Shown: piece after piece, positions 8,667 through 18,233 of the stretch
How the letters are laid out: each line of letters starts with the position of its first letter
How positions within the stretch are numbered: the first letter of the stretch is position 1
DNA from: an uncultured Rikenellaceae bacterium
GTDB taxonomy: Bacteria > Bacteroidota > Bacteroidia > Bacteroidales > Rikenellaceae
NCBI GenBank assembly: GCA_910577285.1
Contig: CAJTLO010000004.1
Location: forward strand, 146,601-210,600
DNA: 64,000 nt
Direction: 5' to 3'
Made by a program: the position numbers and the translations under genes
The notes under the pieces: model-generated
Told to the model about the DNA's origin: nothing
Seen by the model: the letters and a program-made list of their open reading frames with translations, nothing else
The model's database searches: none

Positions 8667-9874
8667 AACCTTACGGACCGTTTGGGTATCATTCTCGATA
8701 CCGTCACCCTGTTTATTATCCATGTCACACCCATCGCGGCAGCCGCGATGGCCACTATATCCCAGAATTGTACGACCACGGGATAGGCATCGACCAGAAA
8801 CGAGGCCGCACCGATGCGGATCACCCCGAAATGCTGCTGCACGAGGGCGAAGAGGAGTCCCACGACCAATCCGCCGGCCGTTCCCAGTCCGCCGATCAGC
8901 ATCCCCTCCTCCACGAAGATACGCCGCACGAAACCCACGTCGGCCCCCATCGTAAAGAGGGTCCGGATATCGGGACGCTTATCGATAATGAGCATTACCA
9001 ACGAACCGATGATCGAAAAGGAGGCGATCACCAGCACCAGCAGGCTGATGAAGAAGATGCCCAGCTTCTCCAGCTTCATGATACGGTACATGGAGGCTTT
9101 CTGCTCGTACCGCGTCATCACCCGGAACTCGTCGCCCAGCCCTTCGGCCAGCTTCCGTCGGACGCTCTCCGGCCTGCCGTCCGTCCTGACGGCCACGGCG
9201 GAGGCTTGGCCCGGATAATCCAGCAACCCCTGCGCGAACCCGAGGGTACTGAGCAGGTAGGTTCCGTCCGTTTCGGCATCGAGCCGAAAGATGCCCGCCG
9301 GAAAGAGGCCCTCCGTCCGGTAACCGTCGATCGGCAACAGCGACGAATACTCCCCGCGTCGCACCGTATAGACATTCAACGGATCGTACAGGGCGGTCTT
9401 CACGCCCAAATCGTAGGCGAGTCCCTGTCCGACGACCGCCTGCTCCATATCGCCGAACCGCAGCTCGTAATCGCCGTAAGCGATGGTTTCCCGCACGGGC
9501 ACCACCTCCGCATAGCGATCGTCCACCCCGCGCAGCCGCGCAGCCTTCTGCCGCCCGCGGTACTCCAGCAACACGCTCTCCTCCAACAGGAAGGAGTATG
9601 CCGCCACCCCCGACTCCGCGAAGACGGCCTCGTCCAGAGCCTCCATGTCGAACACCTTGCCTTCGGCCGGCACCACGATCAGTTCCGGATCGAAGACCCC
9701 GTACATGCTCTTCACCAACCCGTCGAAACCGTTGAACACCGAGAGCAGGATGACCATGGCCGCGACCGGCACCCCCACCGCGAAGATGCTCACCCTCGAT
9801 ATGATGTTGATCACCGAGAGGGAGTTGCGGGAGGAGAGATACCTGCGTGCGAAAAGCGAAGATATGCGACCCAC
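8663..9874 (-). CDS. FtsX-like ABC transporter permease of the LolC/E type
   Basis: The 403-residue membrane protein has the LolC/E layout: one N-terminal membrane segment (residues about 25-50, ending LLSVFNGFDGLV), a large periplasmic domain, then three membrane segments at about 275-300, 325-350 and 370-390. LolC/E proteins extract lipoproteins from the inner membrane together with the ATPase LolD, which is not in this window. The start lies 10 bp after rbfA and the stop overlaps the next lipoprotein gene by 4 bp, so the three are probably co-translated. The family also contains other MacB-like exporters, so the exact role is inferred. Confidence 0.88.
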   Translation of the reverse strand: MGRISSLFARRYLSSRNSLSVINIISRVSIFAVGVPVAAMVILLSVFNGFDGLVKSMYGVFDPELIVVPAEGKVFDMEALDEAVFAESGVAAYSFLLEESVLLEYRGRQKAARLRGVDDRYAEVVPVRETIAYGDYELRFGDMEQAVVGQGLAYDLGVKTALYDPLNVYTVRRGEYSSLLPIDGYRTEGLFPAGIFRLDAETDGTYLLSTLGFAQGLLDYPGQASAVAVRTDGRPESVRRKLAEGLGDEFRVMTRYEQKASMYRIMKLEKLGIFFISLLVLVIASFSIIGSLVMLIIDKRPDIRTLFTMGADVGFVRRIFVEEGMLIGGLGTAGGLVVGLLFALVQQHFGVIRIGAASFLVDAYPVVVQFWDIVAIAAAAMGVTWIINRVTVSRMIPKRSVRL

Positions 9875-9884
9875 GACGGTTCTG

Positions 9885-10220
9885 CTACTTCAGGAGGTTG
9901 TCTATGTTCTCGATATACTCCAGCGAATCGTCCAGAAAGAACGCCAGTTCGGGCACCGTCCGCAACTGGTTGCGGATGCGGGTCCCCAGCGCCTTGCGGA
10001 TGCGCCATTCGTTGCCTCCGATACCGTCCATCACCTCCGCGCTCCGCTCGAAGGGAAACACGCTCAGGTAGACCTTCGCATATCCCAGGTCGGGACTCAT
10101 GCGCACCGAAGTCACCGTCACCATCACCCCCCGTACCAGGTCGGCGGCCTCGCGGGTGAAGATGTCGCTGATATCTTTCTGTATCTGTTTCGCTACTTTG
10201 CTCTGTCTTGTCGATTCCAT
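9885..10220 (-). CDS. rbfA: Ribosome-binding factor A
   Basis: RbfA binds the 30S subunit and helps mature the 5' end of 16S rRNA. The 111-residue frame begins MESTRQSKVAKQIQKDI and contains the KH-fold features of the family: GVMVTVTSVRMSPDLGYAKVY, then a helix and RTVPELAFFLDDSLEY near the C-terminus. The start at 10220 is chosen over one nine codons upstream because family members begin at this point. It lies 10 bp before the LolC/E-type permease gene. Confidence 0.96.
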   Translation of the reverse strand: MESTRQSKVAKQIQKDISDIFTREAADLVRGVMVTVTSVRMSPDLGYAKVYLSVFPFERSAEVMDGIGGNEWRIRKALGTRIRNQLRTVPELAFFLDDSLEYIENIDNLLK

Positions 10221-10280
10221 GTGTTTGTATTCCGTTATTCTTTTCACGGCAGCACGCCCGCCGCCGCTCCTCTCTCTTTC

Positions 10281-11081
10281 CTATTGCGCCTCTTCCGTCG
10301 CTCGCACCTCCGGGCCGGCCTCTTCCGCCTGCTGCTGTGCCTGCCGGGCCTCCCGTTTGGCGATGATCCGCGCATACCACGGCGGCGGAAGCGGCGTATG
10401 GGGCCTGTCGCCCAGACGGTAGTAAAAGCCGAGCGACACGGCGATGTTGTCGAGCGGCGAACGAACCGGATTTCCGGCATACACGGCGCTGTTGCGCATG
10501 ATGTCGCCGTAACTGAAGTAATACCGCCCCTCTATCAGCAACTCCCAGCGCCCCATGACCACATTGAGACCGACTCCGCCGAGCAGCCCGTAACCGAGCG
10601 GATTGTCCCTCACCAGAGTCATATGGTAGGGCCCCTCCGAAACGGAGCTCCCCCTCTTCACCCACTCGTATGCGCTGAGGTTGTACGATGCCCACACGCC
10701 GGCATTCAGGAAGACCCGCAGCCGGTTATCGTTGAAATTCATGTGGATGTGCCATATCAGCGGCAGGTTGACAGTATTGTACACCCGGCGGGTGTAGTCC
10801 TGCGAGTCGAGGCGCGTCTGCACCTGATAGGCTCGCTGCAGAAACTCCAGCTCCGCCCCGATGGCACCGATATACCTTACCTTGCCGTAATATTTCCACT
10901 GCACGCCGGCCGACCAGGTTCCCCACACCCATTTCATGGGATACCACGAAACGGGAGCGAAACGCCCGTAACCGAGCCCCCATCCGCCCCGCGCACCGAT
11001 GTAGTGCTGCGCACGGGCCGGCAGTACGAAGACTGCGCACAGCGTCGTGAGTATGACTATTCTTGCGATCCTCTTTTTCAT
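10281..11081 (-). CDS. Outer-membrane beta-barrel protein (PorT-like)
   Basis: A clean signal peptide (MKKRIARIVI to PARAQ) starts at 11081, supporting that start. The mature part has repeated amphipathic strands rich in Tyr, Trp and Gly (WSAGVQWKYYGKVRYIG, GYGLLGGVGLNVVMGRWELL, FYYRLGD), as in small outer-membrane barrels of the PorT family. After the last strand there is an unusual hydrophilic tail of about 40 residues rich in Ala, Gln, Glu and Arg. The 266-residue protein sits between the large Ig-like lipoprotein gene and rbfA; neither neighbour tells its function. Confidence 0.75.
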   Translation of the reverse strand: MKKRIARIVILTTLCAVFVLPARAQHYIGARGGWGLGYGRFAPVSWYPMKWVWGTWSAGVQWKYYGKVRYIGAIGAELEFLQRAYQVQTRLDSQDYTRRVYNTVNLPLIWHIHMNFNDNRLRVFLNAGVWASYNLSAYEWVKRGSSVSEGPYHMTLVRDNPLGYGLLGGVGLNVVMGRWELLIEGRYYFSYGDIMRNSAVYAGNPVRSPLDNIAVSLGFYYRLGDRPHTPLPPPWYARIIAKREARQAQQQAEEAGPEVRATEEAQ

Positions 11082-11152
11082 CGACGATATGTAACGGCCC
11101 CCGGGCCGTAAATTACTCTTTCTTTTCTCTGTCCGAACCCTCCGCACAACCG

Positions 11153-13255
11153 TCAGAACCCTCTGTCGAAGGCGCCTCCGACATTGCCGGTATTGAACGC
11201 ACCGGTCGGATTGAATGCGCCTCCGGCGTTCCTGTTGCGCTGCGCAGGCTGCTGTTGCTGCTGCTGGCGGGATTTCTTGATACGCTCTTCGATCAACCGC
11301 TCGGCCCGCAGCAACTCCTGTTTGCGAAGCTGCTCGCGTATATCTCCGATCTCCACCGGTCGGAACAGGGCGGCCATATCCACCGTAATTTCAATGTCCC
11401 AGTTGGCCTTCATGGCGATCAGCTCGTTCCCCGAATCGGGCACGTAGATCTCCACCCGTTCGGGCTGCCTGTGAAGAAGCAGGTCGCCCGTATCCCACTT
11501 CCCGTTTCCGTTCACATCCTCGATGACACGCAGTTTGACATCGCCCGGATTGACGTAGCGAAACACATACTGTCCCGTCGTAACCCCCTTCCGCTCCTGC
11601 AACAAGGAGTTCTTGTCGCTGAGCAACTGAAGGATATAGCGGCTGGTATCGCTCTTTCCCCGGACGTTCACCGTGAGCGTTCCGAACTTGTCGGGCGAGA
11701 GGATCGAGAAGTCGGTCTTGATCGAGTCGTTGCGCTGCCCGGCCACATCGAGAAACACGCTGTCGGGAATGACGAGCCGGTACTTCTCCGACGGCATCCA
11801 TTGCGCCGACAGCACCCACTTGCGTATGTCCGACGAGTCGCGCCGCAGATCGTAGCGTACGCGATACATCTCCTCCCCCTGACCGAAACGCACGAGCGAA
11901 ATGCGGCTGCTGTCCATCTCCACGAGCGGGTAGTCGAAACTGATCGTCACGTTGTTCTCCGGATTGATCTCGCCGCGAGCACTCAGGTTGTACTTGAAAG
12001 GATTGGGCTTTTGGGGCGGCGTGTAGGGTTCTCCGTCCCGCTCGGCGCGGGCACGCTCCTTCTCCTCTTTCTCCCGTGCACGCTCCTCCTCCTTGCTCTC
12101 GATGTATTTCCAGAAGAGTTTCAGTTTATCGGTATTCTGCACGAGCCGGTTGATGCTGTCGTGCTTGAGATAGGAGATGCGGCCGGTGATGGTGTCGGGC
12201 AACTCCTCCCCCGGCACGTTGAGCCACAGACTGATGGTATCCCGCCCGGGCGACACGTATTCGGTGATGATCCGCGACGAATCGATGCCGTCCAGCACGA
12301 GCGTGTCTATCTGCGGATACGGGGCGTTGAAATAGAGCTCTATCTTGTGCTGGAGAGGACGTTTCTGTTCGGCCAGGTTCTGCCGCCGGAACTGCCGGTC
12401 GGTGAACATGCGGATGTAGAGCTGCGGTTCGGCCGTCATGTAGTGACGGGTGGTATCGTACCACACCAGGAACTCCGGCTGGTCGGCGGGGTTGAATACG
12501 CCTTCGAGGAACCCGATCTTGTCCTCTCCCGGCTCATAGGCGAAATTCCCGTTGGTATCCTCGATGGCATACACGCGGTAGTCGATCGGCTTGAGGTTCT
12601 GGGCGATAAAAATACCGTTATTCTCCGCCCGGGCGATCACGGAGGGCTGCACATTGAACACCGTCGAATCGAACGCCGGCAACGAGTCGGGCCGCAGGGG
12701 ATCGGAGAGCCGCAGGAACGGTTCGCGCATGAAGGCCGAATCGGCCGCATCGTAGAAAAAGATGAGCGTCTTCTTCACGCTGTCCTTTTTGTAGGCATCC
12801 ACCGTATAGCCCGACATGAACATCGAATCGATCTGAGGCCCGGTGGAGAAGACATACCGGAAGCCGTTGAGCGGATTCCCCTCGTTGTTGTCGCGGACAC
12901 TGCTGCCGAAGTTGAGCGCATAGGTGGTGTTGGGTTTCAGCGTATCGAGAATATCGATCTGTATGCCCCGCCCCTTGACGAGTAAGGTGGGATTCCTCTT
13001 CATTTTCGGCGAGGAGAAGAACTCCTTCTGCTGATCCTTGAGCTGTACGTATTCGTCGAAGGCGACGTAGATGCGCGTCCCCGTGAAGTTCGTCGTATTG
13101 AAAGCGGGCGTAGCCCCCATGACGTTGGGCGGCAGGGTATCTTTCGGTCCCCCCTGCGGGGAGCCGATGTTGGCACAACGCCAGAAAAAGGCGGAACTGA
13201 AAAGCATCAGCGCCGCTATTCGCAACCATGTCTTACCGTGTAGGATACCTCTCAT
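11153..13255 (-). CDS. Large lipoprotein with SbsA-type Ig-like domain
   Basis: The 700-residue protein has an N-terminal signal with a cysteine at the processing site (FFWRC) followed by the motif ANIGSPQGGPKDTLPP, the usual opening of a conserved Bacteroidetes family with an Ig-like (Big_5/SbsA) domain over residues about 40-140 (IYVAFDEYVQLKD). The central and C-terminal parts are beta-rich. Near residues 395-415 there is a charged Glu/Arg/Lys run, and the tail is rich in Gln, Asn, Gly and Phe. Family members are thought to be envelope lipoproteins; function is unknown. Confidence 0.8.
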   Translation of the reverse strand: MRGILHGKTWLRIAALMLFSSAFFWRCANIGSPQGGPKDTLPPNVMGATPAFNTTNFTGTRIYVAFDEYVQLKDQQKEFFSSPKMKRNPTLLVKGRGIQIDILDTLKPNTTYALNFGSSVRDNNEGNPLNGFRYVFSTGPQIDSMFMSGYTVDAYKKDSVKKTLIFFYDAADSAFMREPFLRLSDPLRPDSLPAFDSTVFNVQPSVIARAENNGIFIAQNLKPIDYRVYAIEDTNGNFAYEPGEDKIGFLEGVFNPADQPEFLVWYDTTRHYMTAEPQLYIRMFTDRQFRRQNLAEQKRPLQHKIELYFNAPYPQIDTLVLDGIDSSRIITEYVSPGRDTISLWLNVPGEELPDTITGRISYLKHDSINRLVQNTDKLKLFWKYIESKEEERAREKEEKERARAERDGEPYTPPQKPNPFKYNLSARGEINPENNVTISFDYPLVEMDSSRISLVRFGQGEEMYRVRYDLRRDSSDIRKWVLSAQWMPSEKYRLVIPDSVFLDVAGQRNDSIKTDFSILSPDKFGTLTVNVRGKSDTSRYILQLLSDKNSLLQERKGVTTGQYVFRYVNPGDVKLRVIEDVNGNGKWDTGDLLLHRQPERVEIYVPDSGNELIAMKANWDIEITVDMAALFRPVEIGDIREQLRKQELLRAERLIEERIKKSRQQQQQQPAQRNRNAGGAFNPTGAFNTGNVGGAFDRGF

Positions 13256-13369
13256 CCGCGTACCGATCCTAAAAATTATCCATTCATTCCCGCTTCAAAA
13301 CGCCCCGGTCGTGCCTCGCCTTCCGCCTTCGGACGACCGGCGCCCCACGCTCCCGGGCTGCGGCGAACC

Positions 13370-14356
13370 CTACCGTCCCGCTTCGGCCGCCGACACATCG
13401 GGCCGTTCCACCACCACCGTCCAGATGCCCGACGTCCACTTGTCGCCCGCACTGTTGAGGTTGACCGACAAGGTCTGTTCGGCCTCTACCGGATTCTCCG
13501 TAAGGTCGAGGAAGCCGTAGGCATAAATCTTGTTCTCGGCCTCCTGCGCGGGATCGTCGCAGAGCACCAGCATCACCTTGCTGTCGGTGAGCAGCATCGT
13601 CAGGCGGTTGTCCTTCCACACCCCCTCGACATCGTACGGGAACTCGACGTACTCGTCGGAATTCTTCTCTTCCTTCCTCTCGGCTCTGCCCGAGGCGGCC
13701 TGCTCCCACGAAGTCACCCTTCCGTCGTTGGCCTTGTCGAATCCGTAGTAGGCGTAACACTTGGCCGAAGTCATCAGCTCGGAGGTATAGGAGCCTACCG
13801 GGAAGACGGCGGGCGTGATCCGAAGCTGCGTCCGGATAGGGATGTGGACCTCCCCGTAACCGTAAAACTTCCAGGGCTGTTTGACCACCGGTTCGCTCAT
13901 GCCCTCCTTCCAGTCGAGCGGAGCGAATTTGATGGTGACATACATGTTGGCCAGCCCGGCAACGACATTGGCGTTGCCCGTAGCCCACATGGGATAGCGG
14001 GTATCCGCCACCAGGAGCATGACCGGCGTCGTGGCGAACTGCAGGTCGAACACGTTGTTCGCCTCGCCCGACGGCTCCGCCGCCATATCGTAACTGCGCG
14101 TGCGCGAAGGATCGCCCACAGCGGTGACGATGCCCGCCCGCGCATTTTCGATGGAAGTGACCTCCCACTCGTCCGGGTCCACGAAAAAAGCGTATACCTT
14201 GGCCGTGGTCAACGGAATGGGTTCCTTCTCGCTCTTACGCTCCTGCCACGTCACCGTGAGCCGGTAGTCGCACCCCACCACGGGTTTCCGACACGAAACG
14301 GCAGCCAGGCAAGCCGCCGCGCACAATACCGATACCGCCCAAAAACCTTTTCCCAT
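13370..14356 (-). CDS. Hypothetical lipoprotein
   Basis: I do not recognise a named family. Start at 14356 (MGKGFWAVSVLC) lies 4 bp after the folK stop and gives a lipoprotein signal with a lipobox ending VSC near residue 22; 328 residues in all. The body is beta-rich with many aromatic residues (PWKFYGYGEVHIPI, MYVTIKFAPLDW). It resembles Bacteroidetes surface lipoproteins with DUF-type beta-sandwich folds. The tight spacing to folK suggests shared transcription, not shared function. Confidence 0.7.
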   Translation of the reverse strand: MGKGFWAVSVLCAAACLAAVSCRKPVVGCDYRLTVTWQERKSEKEPIPLTTAKVYAFFVDPDEWEVTSIENARAGIVTAVGDPSRTRSYDMAAEPSGEANNVFDLQFATTPVMLLVADTRYPMWATGNANVVAGLANMYVTIKFAPLDWKEGMSEPVVKQPWKFYGYGEVHIPIRTQLRITPAVFPVGSYTSELMTSAKCYAYYGFDKANDGRVTSWEQAASGRAERKEEKNSDEYVEFPYDVEGVWKDNRLTMLLTDSKVMLVLCDDPAQEAENKIYAYGFLDLTENPVEAEQTLSVNLNSAGDKWTSGIWTVVVERPDVSAAEAGR

Positions 14357-14360
14357 CGCT

Positions 14361-14879
14361 TCAGACCTCCCCGTTCTGCACCGCGGCCTGCCTTGCAAGC
14401 AGTTCTTCACGGAGCTCTTCGACCGTCTTTCCCAAAACGGGATGCACCTTCTCCGGCGCGATCTCCACGAGCGGAGCGAGCACGAAATCACGCTCCTGCA
14501 TGAGCGGGTGCGGCAGTTTCAGGCGAGGGGTGTCCATCACCCGATCGTCGTAAAAGAGGATGTCGATATCGATCATGCGCGACGAATAGGGTTCGCCCGT
14601 ACGCGCCTTTTCCGCGGCTTCGGCGCCCCGGTCGCGCCCCAGGCGCTCCTCGATCTCCTGCACCGCCACGAGCAGCTCCTCGGGCGAAAGGTCGGTATCG
14701 ACCACCATCGCCTGGTTCTTGAAATCGCTCTCCGCGGCGAAGCCCCATGCCTCGCTCTCGTAAACGTGCGAACAGCGCAACACGATGCCTATTCCGGCAT
14801 TGATCAATTGCTGCGCCTGCCGCAGACGCGGTTTCACATCGCCTATGTTACCGCCTGTTATAATGATAGCCCTTGCCAT
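14361..14879 (-). CDS. folK: 6-hydroxymethyl-7,8-dihydropterin pyrophosphokinase
   Basis: FolK transfers pyrophosphate from ATP to hydroxymethyl-dihydropterin in folate synthesis. The 172-residue protein begins MARAIIITGGNIGD, matching the substrate-binding start of the family, and has FKNQAMVVDT, an IEERLGR segment and the signature SRMIDIDILFYDDRV followed by PHPLMQERDFVLAPL. A start eight codons upstream is also open, but family members begin at the chosen Met. It lies between a DNA polymerase III subunit gene and a lipoprotein gene. Confidence 0.96.
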   Translation of the reverse strand: MARAIIITGGNIGDVKPRLRQAQQLINAGIGIVLRCSHVYESEAWGFAAESDFKNQAMVVDTDLSPEELLVAVQEIEERLGRDRGAEAAEKARTGEPYSSRMIDIDILFYDDRVMDTPRLKLPHPLMQERDFVLAPLVEIAPEKVHPVLGKTVEELREELLARQAAVQNGEV

Positions 14880-14948
14880 TTCCGAACAATAATCTTCATT
14901 CATTTTCCGGCTTCTCCCGCCGGCTTCCGCCGCCGCGCGTCCCGCGGC

Positions 14949-16085
14949 TCACTGCCTGTGCCCGATCAGCTTGCTCACCGAAAGGGCATAATGCGTGAAC
15001 ACGATCTTCGCATTGCCGTTCTGGCCGATATGCAGCAACGCGGTACGAGTCTGCTCGACCAACTGCTCGATGTTGCCGTTCCCGATGAACGGGGCGAACT
15101 TCACGCAGAACTCCCGTTCCCGTCCCCAAAGATAGGATATATTTCCCATTCCGGCCGAAAGCATGTAACTTTCCCTCAGCATAGAAGCGGTATACCGGAA
15201 AAACCGTTTCTGGGCTTCACGGCCCAGCGAGGCCATGTTCTCGGCCCAACCCAGCAACTCCAGATGGCGGTCGTTGTAGCTGAAGCGCATCAGACTGGTG
15301 AAGTTGTCGAAATCCTCTCCCGCCTCCTCGTCGCTCCGCCCGGCCAGGTTCCGCAGCGCCACCATGTCGCCTCCGGCCAATCGGGCCAGTGCGGCGGCTT
15401 TGTCCGCCTCCACGCCGGCACCCGCCAGCCACTCCTCCATGACTTCCGTACCGAGCGGGGGCACCCCGACCTCCTGTACGCGGGAGAGAATGGTGGGCAG
15501 AAGCTGCTGCGGCGCAGCCGACACCAACAAAAAAAGCGTCTTGTCCCACGGCTCCTCCAGAATCTTCAGCAGACCGTTCGACGCCTCGACGCCCATCTTC
15601 TCCGGCAGCCACAGCACCACCGTCTTGTACTCCGCCTCGAACGCCTTGAAGGAGAGCTTGCGGATGATCTCGTCCGCCTCGCGTTTGGCGATCAACCCCT
15701 GCTGATTGTCCAGCCCCAGCCGACCGTACCACTGCTGCTCGTCGAAGTACCCTCCCGTAGCATGCACGGCCTCTCGCCACTGCGGCAGAAAGGCATCGCT
15801 CATGGGCTTCTGCGAACCGCCCTTGGAGGAGTTGACCGGAAAGACGAAGTGTACGTCGGGATGCACCAGACCGGCCATCTTCACGCACGAGGGACACACG
15901 CCGCAACTGTCGCCGTTGCGGCGGGCCGTGCAGTTGATATACTGCACATAGGCGAGCGCCAGAGGCAATCCGCCCCGACCGCTGTCGCCCGAAAAGAGCT
16001 GTGCATGGCCGATGCGCCCCTCATCGACGCTCCGGCGCAGCATCGCTTTCACCTCCTGCTGCCCTATGACATCCGCAAACTTCAT
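14949..16085 (-). CDS. holB: DNA polymerase III subunit delta' (clamp-loader AAA+ protein)
   Basis: The 378-residue protein opens MKFADVIGQQEVKAML and has the AAA+ clamp-loader fold: a P-loop region reading GDSGRGGLPLA, in which the lysine and Ser/Thr of a true Walker A are missing, then a Cys cluster NC-x11-C-x2-CPSC that should bind zinc. Loss of ATP binding is normal for delta' subunits, which act as the rigid arm of the clamp loader. The start at 16085 fits family N-termini better than the further upstream codon. The C-terminal half is helical and diverged, as usual in Bacteroidetes. Confidence 0.9.
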   Translation of the reverse strand: MKFADVIGQQEVKAMLRRSVDEGRIGHAQLFSGDSGRGGLPLALAYVQYINCTARRNGDSCGVCPSCVKMAGLVHPDVHFVFPVNSSKGGSQKPMSDAFLPQWREAVHATGGYFDEQQWYGRLGLDNQQGLIAKREADEIIRKLSFKAFEAEYKTVVLWLPEKMGVEASNGLLKILEEPWDKTLFLLVSAAPQQLLPTILSRVQEVGVPPLGTEVMEEWLAGAGVEADKAAALARLAGGDMVALRNLAGRSDEEAGEDFDNFTSLMRFSYNDRHLELLGWAENMASLGREAQKRFFRYTASMLRESYMLSAGMGNISYLWGREREFCVKFAPFIGNGNIEQLVEQTRTALLHIGQNGNAKIVFTHYALSVSKLIGHRQ

Positions 16086-16173
16086 CTTCTTTCTTTCGTT
16101 TTCCGCCCCTTGCCGGCTCTCCGGCAAAGGGCGCACCGCCCTCCGAGGGGCAGCGCCACGACGTTTTCGGAAC

Positions 16174-16605
16174 CTACCGTCCCGTCGATCCGAAACCGCC
16201 CGCCCCGCGAACCGTATCCGAAAGCGCCTCCGTCAGTTCCCACTCCACACGCTCGTGACGGGCAACCACGATCTGGGCGATCCGCTCGCCGGGCTTGATC
16301 CCGAAAGGCGTATCGGAGAGATTCACGAGGATGACCTTGATCTCTCCCCGGTAATCGGCATCCACCGTCCCCGGAGCATTGAGCACCGTCACTCCGTGCT
16401 TCGCGGCCAGTCCGCTCCGCGGACGCACCTGCATCTCGTATCCCGCGGGCAGTTCGACGAAGAGCCCCGTGGGAACGAGGGCCCGCCCCAGGGGAGCCAG
16501 CACGATCTCCTCCGCAATATCCGCCCGCACGTCCATGCCGGCGGCGAGCGGCGTTTCATAGCTCGGCAACTCGTATGCCGACTTATTGATAACTCTAACG
16601 ACCAT
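16174..16605 (-). CDS. dut: Deoxyuridine 5'-triphosphate nucleotidohydrolase
   Basis: dUTPase converts dUTP to dUMP, keeping uracil out of DNA and supplying thymidylate synthesis. The 143-residue protein has all five trimeric dUTPase motifs in order: GMDVRAD, RPRSGLAAKHG, GTVDADYRGEI, ERIAQIVV and RGAGGFGSTGR. The length is typical. It starts 30 bp after the flippase gene. A uracil-DNA-glycosylase-like gene is found about 31 kb away in the same window. Confidence 0.97.
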   Translation of the reverse strand: MVVRVINKSAYELPSYETPLAAGMDVRADIAEEIVLAPLGRALVPTGLFVELPAGYEMQVRPRSGLAAKHGVTVLNAPGTVDADYRGEIKVILVNLSDTPFGIKPGERIAQIVVARHERVEWELTEALSDTVRGAGGFGSTGR

Positions 16606-16635
16606 ACTTCCGTAATCTTGTGCCGCTCCCGGGAA

Positions 16636-18132
16636 TCAGCGTCCGCGACGGACGACCGACCTTGCCAGACCGACGAGATCGATCCGCTCCCTTCGGACGG
16701 CATAACCTGCAAATATAACGATTAACGCCAGATATATCAAATACCTCAACCACGGCGTCGCACCGCCGCACAACAGCCCGACACCGTAGAGTCCGGCCCC
16801 CAGAAGCGCATACCCGCCGATCCGCTTCAGATCGTAAGGTACGGGACAATGCTTCCGGTTGAGCAGGTAGCTGAGCACCACCATCACCGACTCGCACACC
16901 AGCCGCGCGAGAGCGGCTCCCACGTATCCCAGCGTCGGCACGAGCAGCACATTGAACACCACCGTGAACAGCAGTCCCGTACCGGTCACATAGATGGCAT
17001 ATTTCGTAGCCCCGGTCTGCTTGTACCAGAAAGAGAGGTTCAGCACGATCCCCGACAGCATGTTGGAGAGCAGCACGACGGGCAGTATCCACACCCCCTC
17101 GCGGAAGTCGCGGCCGAGGATCAGCGCGAAAAGGTCGCGGAAGAGGGCGATGAAAAGGAAGATGAAGATGGATACGACGATGAAGTATTTCATGGCTTCC
17201 GCATTGGTCCTGCGGAAATCGTCGCCCTTGAACTCGGCCAGGAAGAAAGGTTCGGCGGCCAGGCGGTACATGGAGGTGAAGAGCGTCATCACCACGCCCA
17301 GCTTGACGACCGCCCCGTAGACGCCCAACTGCCCCAAGGCATATGCTCCGCCGCCCGGCGTGAGCCACAGCACCATCTGCCGATCGATGAACTCGTTGGC
17401 CGTACCGGCGATTCCGCTCAGCAGCAGGGGCAACGAATAGAGCAGCAGGCTGCGGGCGAACTTGCGGTCGATGCGCGGCGCCACGCCCTCGCACATGGGC
17501 AGGACGAGGAGCAGCGTCACGGCGCTCGCCGCGAGGTTGGCCGCGAAGACATAACCCGGCCCCATCGCCGGATCGTACATCCATGCGAGGAATCCGCGGC
17601 CGGCCAGGGAAGGCAGCCACCCGTAGAAGAAGAAGCAGAGGACGAGGTTCACCACCACCGAAACGAGACGCAACAGGACGTACCGTCCCGCCTGCGCCTG
17701 CTCCCGGAGCCGGGCGAACGGAATGGCCGTTATCGCGTCGAGGGCGACGATGGCTCCCGTCATCCATATATAGGACGGATGCTCGGCATAACCCATACCC
17801 GACGCGAGGGCTCCGTTGAAGAAAAGTACCACCCCGAAGAACAGCACGGAAACGAGCGACACCATGCCCCACGCCGTGGCGAAGACCCGCCGTTTCTCGG
17901 CTTCGTCGGAGGCCTTCCCGGCAAAGCGGAAATAGCCCGACTCCAACCCCATGGTAAGTATCACGAGCACGAGGGGAATAACGGCATAGATATGGCTGAC
18001 CACCCCGTACTGCGCCCGCCCCATCACACGGGTGAGGTAGGGTACGAGCAGGTAATTCAGGAGCCTCACCAGCACGGTGCTTATCCCGTACACCATGGTC
18101 TGGCCGGCAAGTTTACGCATCTGGCTTGACAT
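16636..18132 (-). CDS. Polysaccharide/lipid flippase of the MATE/MOP superfamily
   Basis: A 498-residue integral membrane protein with about 14 hydrophobic segments, beginning MRKLAGQTMVYGISTVLVRLLNYLLVPYLT, the usual start of Wzx-like oligosaccharide flippases. A polysaccharide-biosynthesis C-terminal domain (LRYLIYLALIVIFAGYAV) completes it. Such proteins turn undecaprenyl-linked sugars over the inner membrane. The start at 18132 is preferred to 18153 because the latter would lie within a few bases of the -7 element. No glycosyltransferases are adjacent; dut follows. Confidence 0.85.
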   Translation of the reverse strand: MSSQMRKLAGQTMVYGISTVLVRLLNYLLVPYLTRVMGRAQYGVVSHIYAVIPLVLVILTMGLESGYFRFAGKASDEAEKRRVFATAWGMVSLVSVLFFGVVLFFNGALASGMGYAEHPSYIWMTGAIVALDAITAIPFARLREQAQAGRYVLLRLVSVVVNLVLCFFFYGWLPSLAGRGFLAWMYDPAMGPGYVFAANLAASAVTLLLVLPMCEGVAPRIDRKFARSLLLYSLPLLLSGIAGTANEFIDRQMVLWLTPGGGAYALGQLGVYGAVVKLGVVMTLFTSMYRLAAEPFFLAEFKGDDFRRTNAEAMKYFIVVSIFIFLFIALFRDLFALILGRDFREGVWILPVVLLSNMLSGIVLNLSFWYKQTGATKYAIYVTGTGLLFTVVFNVLLVPTLGYVGAALARLVCESVMVVLSYLLNRKHCPVPYDLKRIGGYALLGAGLYGVGLLCGGATPWLRYLIYLALIVIFAGYAVRRERIDLVGLARSVVRRGR

Positions 18133-18157
18133 GCGGATATGCTTTGAGAACAATCGT

Positions 18158-18165
18158 CAAAGGTA
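18158..18165 (-). promoter_or_regulatory. -7 element of the flippase-dut run
   Basis: TACCTTTG on the minus strand, 25 bp before the chosen flippase start; probably the main promoter of the long minus-strand run. Confidence 0.6.
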
Positions 18166-18233
18166 CGAAAAAAGATGGCTCTCCGCACCCTCCCGGCAGG
18201 GAACATGCGCTCTGCGGAACCGGTTCCGCGTGT